A DNA stretch of 64,000 nt from Cryptomeria japonica (lineage: Eukaryota; Streptophyta; Pinopsida; Cupressales; Cupressaceae): assembly GCF_030272615.1 (NCBI RefSeq), contig NC_081414.1, forward strand, positions 339,368,502-339,432,501, read 5' to 3'. The stretch's first letter is position 1. Each line of letters starts with the position of its first letter. Positions 45,985 to 57,306 of this stretch are shown here, piece by piece. The translations under genes and the position numbers were made by a program. Below the pieces are notes generated by a model. The model did no database searches. It was not told the origin of the DNA and saw only the letters and a list, made by a program, of their open reading frames with translations.

Positions 45985-47732
45985 AGACCAACCAATGGGA
46001 GCCTCTCACTCTATCCAAGAGGTTGGAAGGAGTGAGAGAAGCCTTCTTAGGCTAGAGATTGAGGCTTAGCGAGTTAATCACCCACTCTCCATCTTTGGAG
46101 ATTTTGACAATTTTTGAAGAAAAACCAGTTTGAGAATAGGAATTTTGGCTAAGTGTTGCAGAAAAGATTGTGGAATTGGGCTACTCTTCTCCAAGCTATC
46201 CCTAGAATACCCTTGGTAGATTCAAGGTAGGTGCATTTTCTTACTTGTATGTTAAAATCTGTTTGTAGGAATGCTTGAATGTAAATATTATATCTTTCCT
46301 TGTATTGTATTTGTGAAAGTTTTTATGTGATTCTTTTCCTATTTTTGTTATGCATTTTATTGTGTCTTGGGAGTATCCAAGGCCATCTTACCCTTGGGAG
46401 AGAAAAATGGTCTTGGGGGTGGAAGGCATTTGATAGCCTTAGAGTGAGAGGTTCTCATCATGAGAGTGATCTCAAGGGTTTGTCTATGTGACCCTTGCTG
46501 CATAGTTATTTTAATTCATTCAGGGGTCATAAAGGGGAGAAAATATGGCATGTATGCCTTGGGGTCATAAGGATGTGGGGTTAAGATGATTTTTGTTGTG
46601 TTCTTGGATGCCATGAGTTGGCTATGATTTACTATCTAACAGTTCTCCTCAAAGGTACTTGGTCCACTTCCAACATTGTAAAACATCACATTATGTGATG
46701 AAGTTTCATCTTTGGGATGGAAATGTGTTTGTTGAGTTTTTCCCTTTTCTTGTTTGTGTTTGCTTGAGTGTAACCCGTCTATGACTTGGTTCTCCAAACT
46801 CAGGGGTGGCTTCTAGTAAGCCTAGGCTAGGAGGTGAGCATCCCATGGTCACAACCTTAAATTTTGAATGTAGGTTGCTTGGAAAAGAAAGCTAGGAGTT
46901 GCAGATTTTACTTTAGTTGTAGAAAGAAAGAAAAAAATGTAATATTGTTTTGTTGAAAAGAAAAGAAGGAAAGGAAGGAGTTTTCTCTATTGTAATGATA
47001 TTGTAATTATTTAGAAATCTGTAATATTGACCGTGCCTTAAGATGTATTTTATTGGTTTAAGGATCATTTAAAAAAAAAGAAAAAAAAAAAAAGGAATGC
47101 ATTTGCTTAACTTTGTTTGTATAAAGTGCAAAGGAAAGGAAATGTGTGGTGTTGTTGTCTATTATTTAAATCTGTATTTTAATTTAAATCTGTCATGTAA
47201 CTAGATTTTGTCATCTATTATCTCTGTAATTTATATTAAGAAAACAAAAGAGACGCAGAAAGAGAAATGGGAATGTGATAAGTGTATTTTCTTTTCTCTT
47301 TTCTGGAATATTCAAATGTTGTAGCAAATATATTTATTACTTTTTTTTAATTTCCTTTTTAAACATTACAGAAATTAATCTAGGAAAAAAAATTAATCCA
47401 AAGTTAGTACTGGTATTATCTGTTTTTAAGGCATTTTAGGAAAGAAAATGAAAATAGCTATGTAACCCTAGACATTGAGAGCAAAATTTCTTCACTATGC
47501 TAAGTTTTTTAAAAAAAAAAATTGGTTAGTTTAAATGCTTGATATTAGGAATAACTGAGAATATAAGTTAATATGTTTAGGTGGAAATAAATCATTTCCA
47601 AAAAAAAAAAAAACCTATATCTATCTAAATGTTGCTTGTACATTTTTAACACTCCTGCATGTTAATGTCTAAATTTCTTTTTAGGAAAAGAGACAAAAAA
47701 AAAGGATTCTAACCCTAAGAGATTGATACTGA

Positions 47733-47752
47733 TATATATATATATATATAAA
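47733..47752 (+). promoter_or_regulatory. TATA-like region of E5 LTR
   Basis: A TATATATATATATAAAG stretch lies ~65 bp before the hairpin block. It is the most likely core promoter of the LTR, but other AT-rich runs compete. Confidence 0.3.
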
Positions 47753-47813
47753 GAAAAAAAAATAAAAATAATAATAACAAAAAAAGAGGGAGAGTACTTT
47801 CCTAATGGCCGAA

Positions 47814-47945
47814 CCACTATGTGTTAACACAGTGGATGACACACGGGTCGGACCACTGTGTTTACACATAGTGGATGACATCGGTCGCCACTGTGGGTGC
47901 CACAGTGGGCGGCATCGACCACCATTGTGGGTAGTCACAGTGGTG
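47814..47945 (+). other. Hairpin cluster in E5 LTR
   Basis: Bases 47814-47835 and 47853-47874 are inverted copies, agreeing at 21 of 22 positions around a 17-base loop. Next, 47888-47908 forms a 9-bp perfect stem (CCACTGTGG with CCACAGTGG). Then 47919-47945 forms a ~10-bp stem with one mismatch. All use CCACTGTG-like arms. The block is GC-rich inside an AT-rich LTR and lies just after the TATA-like region, so it may fold in the RNA leader. Confidence 0.75.
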
Positions 47946-47984
47946 TCTGGGGAGCCCCTCACTACGAGCTCGGACCTCCGCCCC

Positions 47985-48045
47985 TCCATTCGGCCATCGC
48001 CTTGCCACTCCATTCGGCCATCGCCTTGCCTCCATTTGGCCACTG
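47985..48045 (+). repeat. Short tandem repeat, CTCCATTCGGCCATCGCCTTG units
   Basis: The unit CCATTCGGCCATCGCCTTGC occurs twice in tandem, followed by a partial copy (CTCCATTTGGCCA). It is the GC-rich continuation of the hairpin block. Confidence 0.7.
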
Positions 48046-48171
48046 CTGCCTTACGGCCACCGAACCCTACACACACACTCAAAAAAATATATATAATAAA
48101 CCCTAACCCCATTTTGAGTTACGGTAAAAACAATTAAGGAAAAAGAAAAAGAGAATACTTGATGCTAAAAA

Positions 48172-48267
48172 TGCAACCCTAACCCAATTTCGGGTTAGGG
48201 TTAGCATTTAAATAACAAAAGTATATTAGAAATGCAACCGTAGCCCATATTCGGGTTAGGGTTTGCA
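48172..48267 (+). other. Two telomere-motif hairpins in E5 LTR
   Basis: Bases 48172-48206 and 48233-48267 are 35-bp imperfect palindromes 61 bp apart. The first pairs AACCCTAACCC with GGGTTAGGGTT. An unpaired AAACCCTAACCCC lies near 48100. The arms carry the plant telomere/telo-box unit but do not form a tandem telomere array. Confidence 0.7.
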
Positions 48268-48425
48268 TCTAAAAATATAAGAGGGAATTTGAATTATAGT
48301 TTTTTAAATTACAACTTTTTAGGGTTTATTTTTAAGTTGCAATATAATATTTAATGGGTATAGTTGGCTCATTTTATTAAAGAAATATATATGTATGAAT
48401 AGGTATAAATTTAGAGTTGTCATCT

Positions 48426-48644
<219 letters not shown>

Positions 48645-49448
48645 GGTTAAGTTGAAAACCTATTTAATTTTATTTTATTAATAAATATTAATGAATGCTT
48701 AAGTAATAATTAGACCCCTTTTACTTTTACATGACTTTTTTTGATTGGGGTTATTAATTTAATATAGTTCTAATATCGCAATTATTGACGTAATTTTATC
48801 AAGGATTATTAATAAGGATATTTCATAGATAATTTTTGTATTTAATTAAATGTGGACGTCAAGTTAAATTTAATTTGGGGGAAATTTGTAAATGAGAATT
48901 ACCAATTATTTTATACGAATTTTTAACCTATGAGGCCAATTTTGGTCAGATTATTTAATTGTCGAAATTTGAAGGTTTAGGGGAAATTAAACTTGGCTAT
49001 AGTATAAATTAGATTTATTTGGCAAATAACATTATTAATTTTGAAACCTAATTGGCTAAATATAAATCAAGAATTTTGCGTGCGCTCGATTAATTAAATT
49101 TTAGATTTAAGATATCCGCATCATTATTCAATTAGCCCGGAATAATTTAAATGCAATTTAGATATTTAATTTTCCCTTGACTTTAATTAGCAGTAATTTA
49201 ATTAGGTTAATTAAATTAACTAATTAAATTGCGAGGACCCTCTTAGGGAATAATTAGCTCTCATTAATTAATGTCGCTTTTATGAGTGAGTTAGTTAATC
49301 CAATGTTAGTGAACAATTCTACTTACATCTTAGTTAAGACAAAACTCAACTGATTTCATTTTAATGTAGACTATTTTGCGAGTTTATGTTGTTCAAAAAA
49401 AAAAAATTATTGGTCTGTTTTTTGCCCAAAAGTTTGGGAATGACATTT

Positions 49449-49460
49449 TGGTATCAGAGC
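49449..49460 (+). promoter_or_regulatory. E5 primer-binding site (initiator-Met type)
   Basis: TGGTATCAGAGC starts three bases after the LTR end (AATGACA). It fixes the 3' end of the 5' LTR. Confidence 0.88.
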
Positions 49461-49566
49461 AAGGTTTCCAACACTAGGAACCTTTCTCCATTATGTTTCA
49501 CTTTAATTATTTAATTAATTAATTTTTTTCCCAAAAATTGTTTATTTATTTTATTTTCTCATAAGG

Positions 49567-50895
49567 ATGCCTTCGACTATGCGACAAGCTCACAAGCGCA
49601 GAAGGGGTCCTAGGCGTACACGTATGGCACTCGAGGATGTTGATAGGGAAGAACCAGTTCCAGAAGGGAAACCAGAGGCCCCTCCCAAACCACTAGTTGA
49701 CCCAAACCGAGACATCTTAGTAGCACTTTAGAACCTGATTGGGATAGTGTAGGATAGGCTCCTAGCAGTTGACCGTCATGTAGAAAACTAGAACTTAGGG
49801 AGCCATAGATCAACAGATAGGGAACGGAGTAGGAGTCCACCTCCTAATCCCATAGAGGGCCAGGCTAAGCATGAGCCTAAGTCCGTTCATCTACCCGAAC
49901 CACCTCTAGTAGTAGCATCTATGTATTTTGAGAGAACATGTCATGAGCCAAGAGATCTGATCAGAGAGGTTATGTGCCTCCAGCCACCATCTTTTGGGGG
50001 ATCTACTGATGGGGTAGAGACTGAGGCTTGGCTCTTGATCCTAGATCAGTGCTTTGTATTGTGTTCTTACGAAAGCAATCTGAAGGCATGAGTAGTAGTT
50101 CACCTTTTGAGAGGAACGACCTCCACATGGTGGAGACAGGAGGAATACAAGTGTGGCCTAGTTGCAGACACCCTCACATGGGAGATCTTTACATAGAGGT
50201 TTAGGGAGAGATACCTATCGGAGCACTTCAAGCAGCATAGGATAGATGAGTTCCATGACCTCAAGTAGAAGGGTCTCTTAGTGACCCAGTATGAGAATAA
50301 GTTCATCGAGCTCCTACCATATGTGGATTACCTAAAGGATGACAAGCTTCTCATCAACCATTTTATCATGGGACTGAACACCGGGATAGCAGAACCGGTG
50401 AGGATGGTCGTTCTAGGAAGCCTTTGGGTTGTCATGGAGAAGGCCTTGATAGCCAAGGAGATTCAGGTCAGGCCACATGATACGAGGGATTGGTTTTAGA
50501 ACCAAAACCTGACACCCCAGTCTTTCGGGTTTCAGAAACCCTGTTGGAAAGGCAACCATAAAAATGCATCAGGTTCCTTTAAACCCCCTCCTCCACAATA
50601 GTCATAACAAAGTCAGAGGTAGAGCCCCCCTCAAGGACAGCAGGGCTCCAAGCCTAGGCAGTGGAATTCACAGGGTCCTAGGTGTGGCCAGAGAGCACAG
50701 GGTACATACACACCTCTGACATGGACTCAGCAGTCCTCCAAGGGTGGGTACAGTGGTTCAAGCAGGATAGGTGGGCAGCCTTACTCTAGGCCTCAAGGTG
50801 CACAGTTTCAAGCACGCAGTGCTTGTTTCACATGTGGAGCCATGGGGCACATGGCGAGAGAGTGTCCACAGGGTCAAATGGCAGGTAGTTAGAGG
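49567..50895 (+). pseudogene. E5 gypsy gag
   Basis: The ATG at 49567 (MPSTMRQAHKRRRGPRRTR) opens a frame continuous with pol except for stops. A retrotransposon gag core lies at 49.9-50.45 kb (PPSFGGSTDG, then a YLSEHFKQHR and YENKFIELLPYV pattern). A Gln/Gly/Ser-rich linker and a zinc knuckle CFTCGAMGHMARECP (near 50830) follow. Most in-frame stops are TAG, often where the family has Gln (49729, 49750, 49789, 50268). The knuckle is intact. Gag packages the RNA in an active element. Confidence 0.9.
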
Positions 50896-53800
50896 ATGGC
50901 AGCATCAGAGCCTACAGTTGGAGATATGGGCAAGTCCCATAGAGTCTTCACAACAGTTGACAACCACCAAGAAGAGCACCAAGCCATAGTTATTGAGGCT
51001 GCAAGTATGATCAGAGGTATCAGTATTTCTATATTGTTTGACTTAGGAGCTATTGACTCCTTTATATCTCTATTGGTTGTGGAGCATTGCGAGCTAGTGG
51101 CAGTTTGGCAAGGTGTTAGCTCGGAAGTGGAGTTAGCTTTTGGGGCTAGAGTATTAGTGGATTTAGAGGTTAGGGGATGTCCACTCTAGATTGGTAATAC
51201 CACCACTTTAGTAGACCTTAGAGTTACACCGCTTGGATCTTATGGTGTCGTACTTAGCATGGATTGGCTTTATGCCCACAGAGCCAAGATGGATTGCCGC
51301 CTAAAAAAGATCGAGTGTGAGGATGATCATGGTGCTCCCATAGTAATCACTAGAATTCAGAGGCACTAGAATTCAGAGGCCCGTGTCACTGGAATTTAGA
51401 GACCCATGTCTCTTCGTATGATTTCCACTATGCAGCTTAAGCGAAGCATGCGAAAGGGATGCCTGTTGTTTGCTATCACCATTAGTTATAGAGAGGAAGA
51501 AAGTGAGAAGGAGCCTACCCTAGATGATCATCCCATCTGTGAGGAGTTTGCAAATGTGTTTCCCATCGAGCTACCTAGTATGCCACCTAGTAGAGAGATT
51601 GACTTCCACATAGATCTTGTACTTGGAGCCAAGCTAGTTTTGAGAGCACCTTATAGGATGACCACACATGAGCTTAATGAGCTCAAGATGCAGCTTGAGG
51701 AACTCTTAGAGAAGGGTCACATTCATCCTAGTGTCTCCCTCTGGAGCACACCAGTCATCTTCATGAAGAAGAAGGATGGGTCCCTTTGGTTATGCATGGA
51801 TTATAGGCAATTGAACAAAGTAACCATCAAGAACCATTATCCCTTGCCTACGATCGATGATTTGTTTGATCACCTTCAAGGTGCTAAAGTGTTTTCAAAA
51901 ATAGATCTAAAGTTAGGGTATCATCAATTGAGGATTGTGGAGAGTGATATCCACAAGACCATGTTTCATACTAGATATGGCCACTATGAGTTCACCATGG
52001 TCCCATTCGATCTTATGAATGATCTAGTTGTATTCATGAGTCTCATGAATGGGGTATTTCGCACTTTCCTCGATTGATTTATGATTGTGTTCCTTGATGA
52101 CATATTGATATATTCTCAGAATGAGAAGGAGCATGAGGAGCATTTGAGGTAGGTTTTGCAGTGTTTGAGGGACAATCGGTTGTACGACAATTTGTCGAAG
52201 TGTGTTTTCTTTAGATCAGAGGTCAAGTACCTTGGGCATGTTATATCCAGTGATGGGATCTCAGTTCACCCATCAAAGATTAGAGCTATCATGGATTGGC
52301 CAGCGCCAACCAGTGTGACAGAGGTCAAGAGCTTCATGGGTCTAGCAGGGTACTACAAATGCTTTGTTGAGGGATTTTCTAGAGTTGCACACCCCATCAC
52401 ATCCCTCCGGCGAAAGGGAAATAAATTCGAGTGGAGAGAGAGGTGTGAGAGGGATTTTTAGGATCTAAAAAGGGCACTCACTAGTGCACCTATTCTTATT
52501 GTGCTAGTTCCCATGGCTGATTTCATGGTATGCACAAATGCTTCTTTGGATGGATTAGGAGCAATCCTTATGCAGGAGGGTCAAGTTATAGCTTATGACT
52601 CTAGGAAACTTAAGAATCATGAGCTTAACTACCCTATGCATGACCTTGAGCTTTCTGCAGTAGTACATGCACTTGTGAGGTGTAGACACTTCCTTTTGGG
52701 TCATCACTTCGAGCTTCATTCAGACCATCAGAGTTTGCAGTACATCTTCACCCAGCCTAATCTTAATGCCAGTCAGAGGAGATGGATGGAGTTCCTATGC
52801 GAGTATGATTTTGATGTCCACTATATTAAGGGGAAAGAGAACGTAATTGTAGATGCCTTGAGTAGGAGACGACATGAGGTATACTCCATATCTATGAGCA
52901 AAAATTTGAGAGATCGTATATTGCAGTGGTTGCTAGAGGATGGATGGTATCTAGAGGTTTGTCAGAGGATTTGATCTCAAGAGACCTTGGAGGGGAAGTA
53001 TTTGGATTACTCTTTAGAGTCCGATGGACACTTACACCATAGGGGCACATCTATGTACCTTCTCTTGGGGGATTGTGAGAGTTCATTGTCATGGAGGCTC
53101 ATAGAGCTCCTTATGCAGCGCATCTCGCTGTTAAGAAGACGCATACAAACTTGAGGTAGTTATATCAATGGCCAGGTATGCGGCAGCTTATTGCTGAGTT
53201 AGTAGCCCGATGCCTCAAGTGTTAGAGAGTCAAGGCAGAGCACTGGCATCCAGGTGGGTTGCTCCAGTGTCATGCTATACTAGAGTGGAAGTGGGTTTCA
53301 TCATTGGTCTTCCCATGTCATCCCGTCGCCATGATGCTATCTTGGTGACTGTTGACAAGTTGACCAAAGTGGCCCACTTCTCACCAGTCCAAACTACCTT
53401 CACAACAATAGCAGTGGCATAGGTGTTCTTGCAAGACATTGTCAGGCTTCATGGTGTTCCACGCAAGATTATTTCTAATAGGTATTCCCTCTTCACTTCT
53501 TCTTTTTGGAAGGCATTACAGGCAGCAATGGGCACTAAGCTCAATTTCAGTACAACCTATCATCTGGAAATGGATGGAAAGACAGAGTGGGTTAACTAGG
53601 TGTTAGAGGATATGCTTCGCATGTATGTCATGGATCATCAGACCTAATGGGAGGAGTACCTTCATTTAGTAGAGTTTTCCTATAATAATGGGCATCCAAC
53701 TTCATTGGGGATGCCACTGTATCAAGCTTTGTATGGTAGACCTTGCAGGACACCTTTGAGTTGGGACTGTATTGAGGATAGAGTGGCCATAGGTCCTAAG

Positions 53801-54310
53801 ATGGTTCGTGATATGGAGCAGCAAGTAATTTTGATTAGATAGTGCCTTAGAGAGGCATGGGATAGGCAGAGGAAGTATGCAGATGTAAAGAGGATAGACC
53901 AGAGTTACATGATTGGGGACAGAGTTTTCTTGAGAGTGTGACCACATAAGAGTCCAATCCGTTATGGAAAGGGTTCTAAGCTTGCACCTCACTTTGTTGG
54001 ACCTTTTGAGATCCTTGAGAGGATAGGACCAGTTGCTTATCACCTAGCTTTGCCACCTAGCTTGTCACACATCCACGATGTGTTTCATGTTTCAGTTTTG
54101 AGGAAGTATATCTATGATGAGTCTCATATTTTAGATTGGGATGCCTTGCAGGTGGAGTCAAATAGGCAGCTAGCTTTGGAGCCCATTCACATTTTGGCTC
54201 ATCGGATGTTGGCCCTTCAAGGTCGAGAGCTGGACCAGGTTAGGGTCCAGTGGGATTGCTATGATGAGGTTACAACTTCATGGGAGGATGCAGCACGTAT
54301 GAGATCATAG
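50896..54310 (+). pseudogene. E5 gypsy pol: protease, RT, RNase H, integrase, chromodomain-like tail
   Basis: Protease near 51040 reads LFDLGAIDSFIS, where the family has DSGA. Reverse transcriptase (51.4-52.4 kb) has [31 protein letters not shown] and an intact FLDDILIYS box (near 52095). RNase H near 52510 reads CTNASLDGLGAIL, with Asn for the catalytic Asp. Integrase has a His/Cys finger (53.1-53.2 kb), [25 protein letters not shown] (family: SDR, so the second catalytic Asp is lost) and a [20 protein letters not shown]-terminal domain. The tail [15 protein letters not shown] is chromodomain-like. Stops are mostly TAG (for example 52459 and 53597). One frameshift lies near 53.27 kb. Confidence 0.93.
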
Positions 54311-54353
54311 TAGCCTCATCTTTTTGATGAACTCCAGGAGGAAGTTCATGCCT

Positions 54354-54365
54354 AGAGTGGGAGGG
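54354..54365 (+). promoter_or_regulatory. E5 polypurine tract
   Basis: AGAGTGGGAGGG directly precedes TGTGAGGCCC of the 3' LTR. It is the expected plus-strand primer. Confidence 0.75.
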
Positions 54366-55829
54366 TGTGAGGCCCTACCCCGACCCATCCTAGCATTCAG
54401 TGATTTCATGTTGGAACTATTATGGATGGTTTATTTTTATGTATTATGGATACAGAACTTTATATGATCCCAGGAATTGGATAACATTGGTATATTGATG
54501 CTTCATTTCTATGCATTATGGGTATAGAATTTTATATGATTCTAGAATAGGATAACATTGAGATGATGTATGTCATTATTTGATTTGTAGGACTTTATTA
54601 GGATGCTAGAAATATGATGCATATCTTATGAATGGATTAAAATTATGAGGATTATGATAATTTCTTATGTGGATTTGCTTTGATATATGCAAAATTGAAT
54701 TGTATGATGTCAATTGTATGCAGAGTGATTGATGTGTATTATTATTTATGTGTTTAATATTATATGAGGCTATTTGGGAATTACTAATGTGTAATTGAGA
54801 TGCACAAAAAAATTATCCATGTGACCATGGAAACATTATGGAGAATCAAGCCTAGGCCTATGTACGTTCGTAAAACCAGGGGTTGTCTATTTGGAGAGAC
54901 AACACCCCGTATGTATCGTATTTTATTCGTAAACATAAAATGTTTGCATGAGTGTAAATTATATTTATTAAATTGTGTAAATCATTCAAGGGACAATTGC
55001 CATGTGTATAATTATGATGTGGAATTATTTTTGCAGTGTCACTTGACACATATGTTGTATGTTGTTTTGGCAAATGTCATGCAACCATTTTTTTTGAGAG
55101 ATTTACTTTTTGTTTAATTGATATATTTCCATATTATCCTTGAAGGTTCCAAGAAATCTAGGATAGTGAGCCATAAGGAGGGTCAACTCAGAGTTGACCC
55201 GTAGGTTAACTTTCGGTGGACTTTCAAAGGGTTAAATCAACTCCTAGAGTCAGTTTTGGGGCATTTTTATTGGGCCTCATGGGGTACCTATGGGTGAAGG
55301 CCAAATTTGGCCATGTGTCTTTCCCCTAGGGCTTGTTTAACCACCCAAAAAAGTGGGTTTTCCTAGATGGCCGAATTTCATCTTTAGGAGTGCCATCCTT
55401 GGTTAGATAACCTTCTTGGTAGGTGTTATTCCTCTTCCCCATTTCATTCCTCTTCTTGAGGTGCCTTGGTTAGGGAGTGTATAAGACCTAGGGAAGACCA
55501 AACAATGGGAGCCTCTCACTCTATCCAAGAGGTTGGAAGGAGTGAGAGAGGCCTTCTTAGGCTAGAGATTGAGGCTTAGTGAGTTAATCACCCACTCTCC
55601 ATCTTTGGAGATTTTGACAATTTTGGAAGAAAAACTAGTTTGAGAATAGGAGTTTTGGCTAAGTGTTGCAGAAAAGATTTGTAGAATTGGGCTACTCTTC
55701 TCCAAGCTATCCCTAGAATACCCTTGGCAGATTCAAGGTAGATGCATTTTCTTACTTGTATGTTAAAATCTGTTTGTAGGAATGCTTGAATGTAAATATT
55801 GTATCTTTCCTTGTATTGTATTTGTGAAT

Positions 55830-55842
55830 GTTTTTATGTGAT
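55830..55842. repeat. SINE target-site duplication, left copy
   Basis: GTTTTTATGTGAT, repeated at 56178-56190. The empty site is present once in the other LTR at 46319-46331. Confidence 0.95.
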
Positions 55843-56177
55843 GTCCAGGGGGTTGAGCTTAGTTGGTTAAAGCATCAAGTTCTCAATGTGGAGACCCAAG
55901 TTCAACTCCCTTGAGGGACATCTTTGTGGAATTCTAAGTTGTGACTCTTGGTCTTCCATTGGTTGTATTTGTCACATTGTTTAAAGTGGATTTCAAAGTT
56001 GTGACCCTTGGTCTTCCAATTGTTGTTTCTAGTTTGGTGCTTGAAAGGAGCTAGTATTTGTAATAAGTTTACTCAAAAGGAGCTGGTATTTGTAATAAGT
56101 TTGTAACATGGATGCTTGAATGAGCAAAAATGAGCTTTATTGTAATGCTATTCTATGATACTTAATACAAAAAAAAA
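55843..56177 (+). mobile_element. tRNA-derived SINE, 335 bp
   Basis: It starts GTCCAGGGGGTTGAGC and ends in a short poly(A) (56169-56177). An A-box-like TGAGCTTAGTTGG (55854-55866) and a B-box-like AGTTCAACTCC (55899-55909) form an RNA polymerase III promoter of tRNA origin. The body has two internal duplications: a ~60-bp unit with GTTGTGAC(T/C)CTTGGTCTTCCA, and a ~32-bp unit with GGAGCT(A/G)GTATTTGTAATAA. A 13-bp target duplication flanks it. The sister LTR lacks the insert. Confidence 0.93.
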
Positions 56178-56190
56178 GTTTTTATGTGAT
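56178..56190. repeat. SINE target-site duplication, right copy
   Basis: Exact copy of 55830-55842, directly after the poly(A). Confidence 0.95.
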
Positions 56191-57306
56191 TCTTTTCCCA
56201 TTTTTGTTATGCATTTTATTGTGTCTTGGGAGTATCCAAGGCCATCTTACCCTTGGGAGGGCAAAATGGTCTTGGGGGTGGAAGGCGTTTGACAACCTTA
56301 GAGTAAGAGGCTCTCATCATGAGAGTGATCTCAAGGGTTTGTCCATGTGACCCTTTCTACAAAGTTTTGTTTATGTGTTCGGGGATCATAAGGGGAGAAA
56401 TATAGCATGTATGCCTTGGGGGTCATAAGGATGTGCGGTTAAGATGTTTTTTGGTGTGTTCTTGAATGCCATGAGTTGGCTGTGATTTACTATCTAGCAA
56501 TTCTCCTCAAAGGTACTTGGTCCACTTCCACCCTTGTAAAACATCACATTATGTGATGAAGTTTTAGCTTTGGGATGGGAATGTGTTTGTTGAGTTTTTC
56601 CCCTTGCTTGTTTGTGTTTGCTTGAATGTAACCCATCTAGGACTTGGTTCTCCAAGATCAGGGGTGGCTTCTAGTAAGCCTAGGTTGGGAGGTGAGCACC
56701 CCATGGTCACAACCTTAAATTTTGAATGCAGATTGCTTGGAAAAGAAAGCTAGGAGTTGCAGATTTTACTTTAGTTGCAGAAAGAAAAAAAATATATAAT
56801 ATTGTTTTGTTGAAAAGAAAAGAAGGAAAGGAATGAGTTTTCTCTGTTGTAATGATATTGTAATGATTTACAAATCTGTAATGCTGACTGTGCCTTAAGA
56901 TGTATTTTATTGGTGTAAGGAACATTTAAAAAAAAAAAAAAAAAAGAAGGAATGCATTTGCTTAACTTTGTTTGTATAAAGTGCAAAGGAAAGGAAATGT
57001 GTGGTGTTGTTGTCTATTATTTAAATCTGTATTTTAATTTAAATCTGTCATGTAACTAGATTTTGTCATCTATTATCTCTGTAATTTATATTAAGAAAAC
57101 AAAAGAGACACAGAAAGAGAAATGGGAATGTGATAAGTGTATTTTCTTTTCTGGAATATTCAAATGCTGCATCAAATATATTTATTACTATTTTTTTAAT
57201 TTCCTATTTAAACATTGCAGAAATTAATCTAAAGTTAGTACTGGTATTATCTATTTTTAAGGCATTTTAGGAAAGAAAATGAAAATACCTATGTAGCCTT
57301 AGACAA

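Larger units (their letters stand above)
54366..57306 (+). repeat. E5 3' LTR, 5' portion (cut by E4)
   Basis: It matches 38210-39341 and then 45985-47475, so it preserves the empty site of E6. It contains the SINE at 55843-56177. Similarity stops at 57306, where the 5' LTR goes on with TTGAGAGC but this copy goes on with TGTTACCACG of E4. Confidence 0.9.

Noticed and set aside
47681-48137. Open frames of 110-143 codons on both strands
   Set aside because: They cross the GC-rich hairpin block of the E5 LTR. The overlap on opposite strands, low-complexity product and lack of family similarity point to chance.
48090-48270. Interstitial telomere array
   Set aside because: Only isolated telomere-like units in palindromes are present, not a tandem run.
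55843-55920. Possible tRNA gene
   Set aside because: The A and B boxes are tRNA-like, but the rest does not close a cloverleaf acceptor stem. The head is followed by a SINE body, poly(A) and target duplication.
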